From an uncultured Blautia sp. (lineage in GTDB: Bacteria; Bacillota; Clostridia; Lachnospirales; Lachnospiraceae), in contig CAKROW010000007.1 of the NCBI GenBank assembly GCA_934373235.1, positions 6,105-70,104 on the forward strand: a stretch of DNA of 64,000 bases. The letters run 5' to 3'. Position 1 is the stretch's first letter. Each line of letters opens with the position of its first letter. A program made the position numbers and the translations under genes. Under the pieces are notes generated by a model. That model saw only the letters and a list, made by a program, of their open reading frames with translations, was not told the origin of the DNA and made no database searches. Positions 59,997 through 64,000 of this stretch are shown piece by piece.

Positions 59997-61136
59997 CTAA
60001 TTCTCCATCTTTTCTTTTACGGTTGTTCCCATATAAACAAACTCATAGATCATATCACCACTACGCGTGATTACTTGTTCACCATCATGGAATTCCAGTG
60101 TACCTTTTGCAAAGTTTCTGGATGTAGAAGGATGAAGCCCTTTTAACTTTAACACTCCCTGCATGATCTTTGGAAGCTGTGCTGTAGGATCACGAGCCTC
60201 TAATTCATATGCCTGCTCAATCGTATACTTTGCAACTTTATTATCCTGTTTAAATATATACTCGATTTCTTTCGGATACATTTTTCCTGAAAGTTTTTCT
60301 TTATATTCCTGTATAAATTTGCATTTTGGAGTAGTCAGATCTTCCATAACCAGATTTCCGTCTTTATCTTCTAAGAACATCATAGGAAGTCTTTGGTATC
60401 CAAATTTCTTCTGTGTTCCAATGTCAAATACAAGGATTGCATAATCACCGAAATCCTGTCTGCCCCAGATCCAGTGATCCCAGGTAGCATTATGCTTCAC
60501 ATTTCCCCACTGATGGTCATGATATCCGGCACCTATCACCTGATGTTCCTCTCCATCATAATATAAAGTGCCTGTTACCGTTCCTCTTGGGACAGCACAC
60601 AGCCATGTAAAATATCCATCATCTCCAAATGCAAATCCACCTGCTCCCGGTCTCCATGGCTTTGCTGTACTTTTAAGTATCAGGTCACAACCAACATCAG
60701 ATGCTTCTCCCTGTCCGCCTGAGCCATCTGTACCATTTATACCGCCGGTTCTGCCTACATGGATATGATATGTTTTCAAATCTCCATCTAAGAAATGCGG
60801 CCCGAATTTCACATCACATCTGTCTTTCCCAAAATGAGTATCTGCCGCTGTCAGGATGACGTTATCCTTATATTCTTTTCCATCCGGAGAAGTAATTTTG
60901 ATTACTACAGAAGGGATTGTACCTTCTTTGTCGATTGTTTTATTGTCCTTTGTATTAAAATGGATAACTGCCTTGGAGCCATCGTCCAGAATCATGTCAA
61001 AATACCACCATTCATATACACCGGCTCTGTCATCATCACGTTTTCCATCTTCCCAAACTTCAATGCAGCCTTTCTTTGTTCCCATTTTCTCATAATCTGC
61101 ATCTGTATCCATAAGTCTCACATTTATATTTGCCAT
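59997..61136 (-). CDS. CrtC-like (hydroxyneurosporene-synthase-type) lipocalin-fold protein
   Basis: 379 aa. Two-part lipocalin-like protein with the family landmarks VYEWWYFDM near residue 40 and AGYHDHQWGN around residue 205, plus DHWIWGRQDF. Family members hydrate isoprenoids or flavonoid-type substrates. No export signal was seen. It starts behind its own promoter, and is followed 6 bp later by the dehydrogenase. With the divergent TetR gene, the pair looks like a substrate-induced unit acting on an imported or host-/plant-derived lipid-like molecule; the substrate is unknown. Confidence 0.83.
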   Translation of the reverse strand: MANINVRLMDTDADYEKMGTKKGCIEVWEDGKRDDDRAGVYEWWYFDMILDDGSKAVIHFNTKDNKTIDKEGTIPSVVIKITSPDGKEYKDNVILTAADTHFGKDRCDVKFGPHFLDGDLKTYHIHVGRTGGINGTDGSGGQGEASDVGCDLILKSTAKPWRPGAGGFAFGDDGYFTWLCAVPRGTVTGTLYYDGEEHQVIGAGYHDHQWGNVKHNATWDHWIWGRQDFGDYAILVFDIGTQKKFGYQRLPMMFLEDKDGNLVMEDLTTPKCKFIQEYKEKLSGKMYPKEIEYIFKQDNKVAKYTIEQAYELEARDPTAQLPKIMQGVLKLKGLHPSTSRNFAKGTLEFHDGEQVITRSGDMIYEFVYMGTTVKEKMEN

Positions 61137-61166
61137 ACTGATTGCTCCTTTCTTTTCATGAAACAG

Positions 61167-61195
61167 ATTGTATCAGTGAAAAGTCCAAAATACAA
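61167..61195 (-). promoter_or_regulatory. Promoter of the CrtC-like/dehydrogenase operon
   Basis: On the minus strand TTGTAT (61190-61195) and TACAAT (61167-61172) are separated by exactly 17 bp. Confidence 0.75.
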
Positions 61196-61249
61196 CAAAG
61201 TGGCTGAGTCAATATCGGCTATTTTGTTTCATCATCCTTATTTTTTGAT

Positions 61250-61278
61250 TTGACCAAGTAGTTTTGTGATGATACAAT
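61250..61278 (+). promoter_or_regulatory. Promoter of the tetR gene
   Basis: TTGACC (61250-61255) and TACAAT (61273-61278) are 17 bp apart. The next base begins an ATG at 61279, which would lie before the RNA start; this favours the inner start at 61312. Confidence 0.78.
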
Positions 61279-61311
61279 ATGTCTATCGCAAAAGGAATGG
61301 TGAATATAATT

Positions 61312-61863
61312 ATGTCAAAAGCATCTATGGATAATCAGCGTGTAAAAAATCAGATAACCGAAGGTCTTTTTTCTTTACTCAGAAAAAAAGCTTTCTCTGA
61401 AATCACAGTTACGGATATTGTAAAAGAAGCAAATGTTGCGAGAGCATCTTATTATAGAAATTTTCAGAATAAAGAAGAAATCATAGAAGCGGCTATGGAC
61501 CGTCTGCGTGATGAACTTATGGCAGATATACAGTATGATGATGACGAACATATTTTTAATCAGGGAAATGCAAGAGCAGGATTTGAAAAGGCATTGACCT
61601 GTTGTCTGGTCAGAAAGGCGGATCTTCTGACATTGTATCATAATGGATTCGGAAGTCTGATTCAGCAGACTTTTAATCGGTATATCATGGAATTTGCAGG
61701 AAATATGTCCGCCAATTCTATTGAAAGATATAAGCTGTACTTCATATCAGGAGCCGTTACCAATGTGCTTGTTGAATGGCTGAATGAGGGTGCGAAAGAA
61801 CCACCGAGAGAAATAGCTGCATTGTGTGTAACCTGCTTCTCCGGTGGCATTCTTTATGAATAA
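61312..61863 (+). CDS. TetR/AcrR-family transcriptional regulator
   Basis: 183 aa. N-terminal helix-turn-helix (EITVTDIVKEANVARASYYR, NFQNKEEII), then an all-helical ligand domain with the C-terminal block FISGAVTNVLVEWLNEG that is common in DhaS/YxaF-like regulators. The start chosen is MSKASMDNQR at 61312, with GGTG 9 bp upstream. The longer frame at 61279 is ruled out by the promoter. It is divergent to the CrtC-like/dehydrogenase operon and probably represses it and itself. Confidence 0.9.
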   Translation: MSKASMDNQRVKNQITEGLFSLLRKKAFSEITVTDIVKEANVARASYYRNFQNKEEIIEAAMDRLRDELMADIQYDDDEHIFNQGNARAGFEKALTCCLVRKADLLTLYHNGFGSLIQQTFNRYIMEFAGNMSANSIERYKLYFISGAVTNVLVEWLNEGAKEPPREIAALCVTCFSGGILYE

Positions 61864-61943
61864 AAGATTTTGAAACTAGCTGTCCCTGTTTTCCTAATAA
61901 TATCCCAGTTCTTCCTGCCAGTCTTTCACATAGCATCTGATTT

Positions 61944-62825
61944 CTATATATATACATGATACTGATTTGCTTTTTCCAAAAATTCTGTCACTGCTTTTCC
62001 TGTATTACGTGCGGTTGCATAAGTGTGTCCGGTATCCAGTGTCGCAATCTGTTTCATCTCTTCTTCAGACAGGACAAAATCAAAAATATCCAGATTTTCT
62101 TTCATTCGTATCGGATTTGCCGACTTCACAACAGGAACGATTCCTCTCTGCACAAGCCATCTTAAAACAATCTGTGCCACTGATTTACCATGTTTCTGTG
62201 CAACTTCACATAATATTTCATTCGTAAAAAGATCTTCTTTTCCGGCAGCAAGAGGCGACCATGCCTGCATCAGAATGTTTTGTTCTTTCAGATACTTACG
62301 CTCGTCCTCTCTCTGGAAATACGCATTACATTCGATCATATTTACTGCCGGTTTTACCTTGTTAAAGAACAGAAAATCAGCCATTCTGTCCTGCGTAAAA
62401 TTATCCACTCCAATAGATTTTACTTTTCCCTCTTCATACAATTCTTCTAAAGCACGCCATGCGCCGTAATAATCATTGTATGGCTGATGAATCAGATATA
62501 AATCCACGTAATCTAGCCCAAGACGATCAAGGGAACGCTTGAATCCTTCTTTTGCTTTTTCGTAAGAAGTGTCTGTGATCCAAAGCTTTGTTGTCACAAA
62601 TAAGTCTTCTCTTTTAACAATTTCTTCTGCGATAACACGTTTAATTGCTTTCCCAACAGCGGTTTCATTTTCGTAAGCAGCGGCAGTATCAATCAGGCGA
62701 TAACCTGTTTTAACTGCCTGTACAACTGCATTCTCACATTCTTCCAGATCCGTCATGCGGAATACTCCGTAACCAATTGGCGGCATTGTTACACCATTAT
62801 TTAATACAATATCTTTTCTTTCCAT
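61944..62825 (-). CDS. Aldo/keto reductase
   Basis: 293 aa. TIM-barrel NAD(P)H oxidoreductase with active-site residues in RLIDTAAAYENE (Asp, Tyr), FVTTKLWITD (Lys) and YLIHQPYND (His). LVQRGIVPVVKSANPIRM is the cofactor region. It lies 2 bp after the MATE gene. It probably reduces small aldehydes such as 2,5-diketo-gluconate or methylglyoxal; the substrate is not determined. Confidence 0.94.
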   Translation of the reverse strand: MERKDIVLNNGVTMPPIGYGVFRMTDLEECENAVVQAVKTGYRLIDTAAAYENETAVGKAIKRVIAEEIVKREDLFVTTKLWITDTSYEKAKEGFKRSLDRLGLDYVDLYLIHQPYNDYYGAWRALEELYEEGKVKSIGVDNFTQDRMADFLFFNKVKPAVNMIECNAYFQREDERKYLKEQNILMQAWSPLAAGKEDLFTNEILCEVAQKHGKSVAQIVLRWLVQRGIVPVVKSANPIRMKENLDIFDFVLSEEEMKQIATLDTGHTYATARNTGKAVTEFLEKANQYHVYI

Positions 62826-62827
62826 AA

Positions 62828-64000
62828 TTACATCTCTCCTTTATCTGTCTGAAATCTTTTCGATGGATGATAGATTACTAATACCATAAAAATCAGCAGT
62901 GCCGTTACCGAAAGGCTGACTGGGTAAGCAGTCAATATTCCAGTAAATGTCCTGTGCGAAGGGAAAACTGACATGATCCAGAAAATTCTTACTCCGCATA
63001 TTCCCAGTGTTGTCACGATTGCCGGCACCAGGGAAAATCCAAATCCCCTCATGTAACCGGACATATTTTCGTACAGCATACTGAATGTATATGCGGAAAA
63101 TACCATAATAAGTCTTGTATATCCTACGGAAACAACCTGCGGATCATTGTTGAAGATGGAAAGCAATCCCCTTCCTGTCAGCAGGATCAATACAATGGCA
63201 CACGCAGTTGCAACCGCATCCTCTACAATACATAAAATCAAAACTTTTCTGCATCTCCTGATCTGTCCAGCACCATAATTTTGTCCCACAAAAGTCGTAC
63301 ATGCCTGACTGAAAGAATTCAATATGTCATACGCAAAAATCTCTATATTGTAAGCTGCGGATGATGCTGCCATAACGACTGTTCCAAGACTGTTGATTGC
63401 TGACTGTATCACGATATTGGCTACTGCAAATACCGCACTCTGGATTCCTGCCGGCAAACCGATTTTCATGATCTGTCCTAACATTTTCCGGTCAACTCTC
63501 AGTTCTTTCCATTCTACATGAATCAGTTCTTTTGTTTTTGCAAGACGATAAAGCAGCAAGACAGAACTCACTGCGTTTGAAACAACTGTTGCGATAGCAA
63601 CGCCATTGACTGTCATGTGTAAGACAGCTACAAAGAACAGATTCAGCAGTACATTCAGAATTCCTGATATTGTCAATATAACAAGCGGCGTTTTTGTATC
63701 TCCTGTACTTCTGAAAATAGCTGCTTCAAAGTTATAGAGCAATATAACCGGCATTCCGATCAGATAGATTCTGAGATAAAGCAGAGCTTCCGGGAAGACA
63801 TCCCCAGGTACCTGAAGGACTGACAGCAAGAGCTTCGCAACCAATTCCCCTGCAATAGAAACACTGATTCCTGCCAGTATTGCAACAATAATCGAAGTAT
63901 GAACCGCCTTTGTAACAGCTTCCTTATCCTTTCTTCCGATGGCATTGGCAATGACAACATTCGCTCCAAGCGCTATTCCAACAAACAGATTGACGATCAG
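62828..64000 (-). CDS. MATE-family efflux transporter, 5' end cut by window edge
   Basis: At least 390 aa in frame from the right edge to the stop at 62828, about ten TM segments, with conserved blocks such as GIALGANVVIANAIGRKD, RSTGDTKTPL and FVGQNYGAGQ of the two MATE halves. The frame has no stop up to 64000, so the start lies beyond the window. MATE proteins export drugs or small cationic compounds using sodium or protons. Coupled to the aldo/keto reductase, it may serve in detoxification. Substrate unknown. Confidence 0.92.
   Translation of the reverse strand: MIVNLFVGIALGANVVIANAIGRKDKEAVTKAVHTSIIVAILAGISVSIAGELVAKLLLSVLQVPGDVFPEALLYLRIYLIGMPVILLYNFEAAIFRSTGDTKTPLVILTISGILNVLLNLFFVAVLHMTVNGVAIATVVSNAVSSVLLLYRLAKTKELIHVEWKELRVDRKMLGQIMKIGLPAGIQSAVFAVANIVIQSAINSLGTVVMAASSAAYNIEIFAYDILNSFSQACTTFVGQNYGAGQIRRCRKVLILCIVEDAVATACAIVLILLTGRGLLSIFNNDPQVVSVGYTRLIMVFSAYTFSMLYENMSGYMRGFGFSLVPAIVTTLGICGVRIFWIMSVFPSHRTFTGILTAYPVSLSVTALLIFMVLVIYHPSKRFQTDKGEM

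Noticed and set aside
61279..61311. Upstream ATG as start of tetR
   Set aside because: It begins one base after the -10 TACAAT, so it would not be in the transcript; the inner ATG has a ribosome site.
1..64000. CRISPR arrays, prophage, transposase, rRNA or tRNA genes
   Set aside because: None was recognized on either strand. The T-box leader and riboswitches are the only structured RNAs that I could support.

Overview
The window looks like a chromosomal piece of a gut-type Lachnospiraceae Firmicute, probably Blautia or a close relative. The reasons are moderate GC, strong AGGAGG ribosome-binding sites, a T-box, CIRCE-controlled Hsp20 genes, a Spo-type spmA gene, an ECF transporter, and secreted proteins with BIG2, TP-rich and DUF4430 modules. 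The genus is inference; no rRNA or tRNA gene was seen. Most genes lie on the minus strand.

1-12.3 kb is a cobalamin (B12) acquisition island. A minus-strand operon runs from a riboswitch-like leader (7640-7766) through a membrane-anchored FecR/DUF4430 protein, a large cell-surface protein with an alpha/alpha-toroid, EcfT, and a two-domain EcfA cut by the left edge. The toroid and the DUF4430 domain are the two halves of animal intrinsic factor and transcobalamin, here on separate, co-transcribed proteins. A second secreted DUF4430 protein (9077-11950) has its own related leader. A classic cobalamin riboswitch on the plus strand (7913-8060), with a terminator, controls a cytoplasmic leucine-rich-repeat protein. 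This island is the best candidate for a poorly described system.

12.3-19.2 kb holds spmA, then ileS and glgP. ileS has an isoleucine T-box leader (specifier AUC) and a GTG start. glgP overlaps its stop codon as TAATG, so glycogen phosphorylase appears to be made under isoleucine-tRNA control.

19.3-31.0 kb is a carbohydrate/acid-sugar locus: GH127 glycosidase, CUT1 ABC transporter, YesM/YesN-type two-component system, a BKACE (DUF849) enzyme, a FadR-type GntR regulator, an Asp/Glu-racemase-fold protein and a DUF1537 kinase. The promoters of its two transcription units share an identical 14-nt box.

31.2-42 kb holds a D-Ala-D-Ala carboxypeptidase, a DEDDh exonuclease, a nucleoside hydrolase, Hsp20, a HipBA pair, a Fur-family remnant next to two 7-1-7 Fur-type boxes and a 48-aa exported peptide, a YibE/F pair, and a PTS EIICB plus EIIA (probably GlcNAc or glucose).

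42-56.4 kb holds ogt, a cysteine hydrolase, a four-gene run of two esterases and two U32-like proteins, a GH42 beta-galactosidase, a class V aminotransferase, a YczE-like membrane protein, and a fumarase/tartrate-dehydratase operon with a DASS transporter and divergent LysR regulator.

56.5-64 kb holds a glycine-riboswitch-controlled amino-acid:sodium symporter, a second CIRCE-controlled Hsp20, a CrtC-like lipocalin protein with a dehydrogenase divergent from a TetR regulator, and an aldo/keto reductase with a MATE exporter cut by the right edge. A 50-bp palindrome is present in two identical copies (18810 and 34640), each directly behind a terminator stem.
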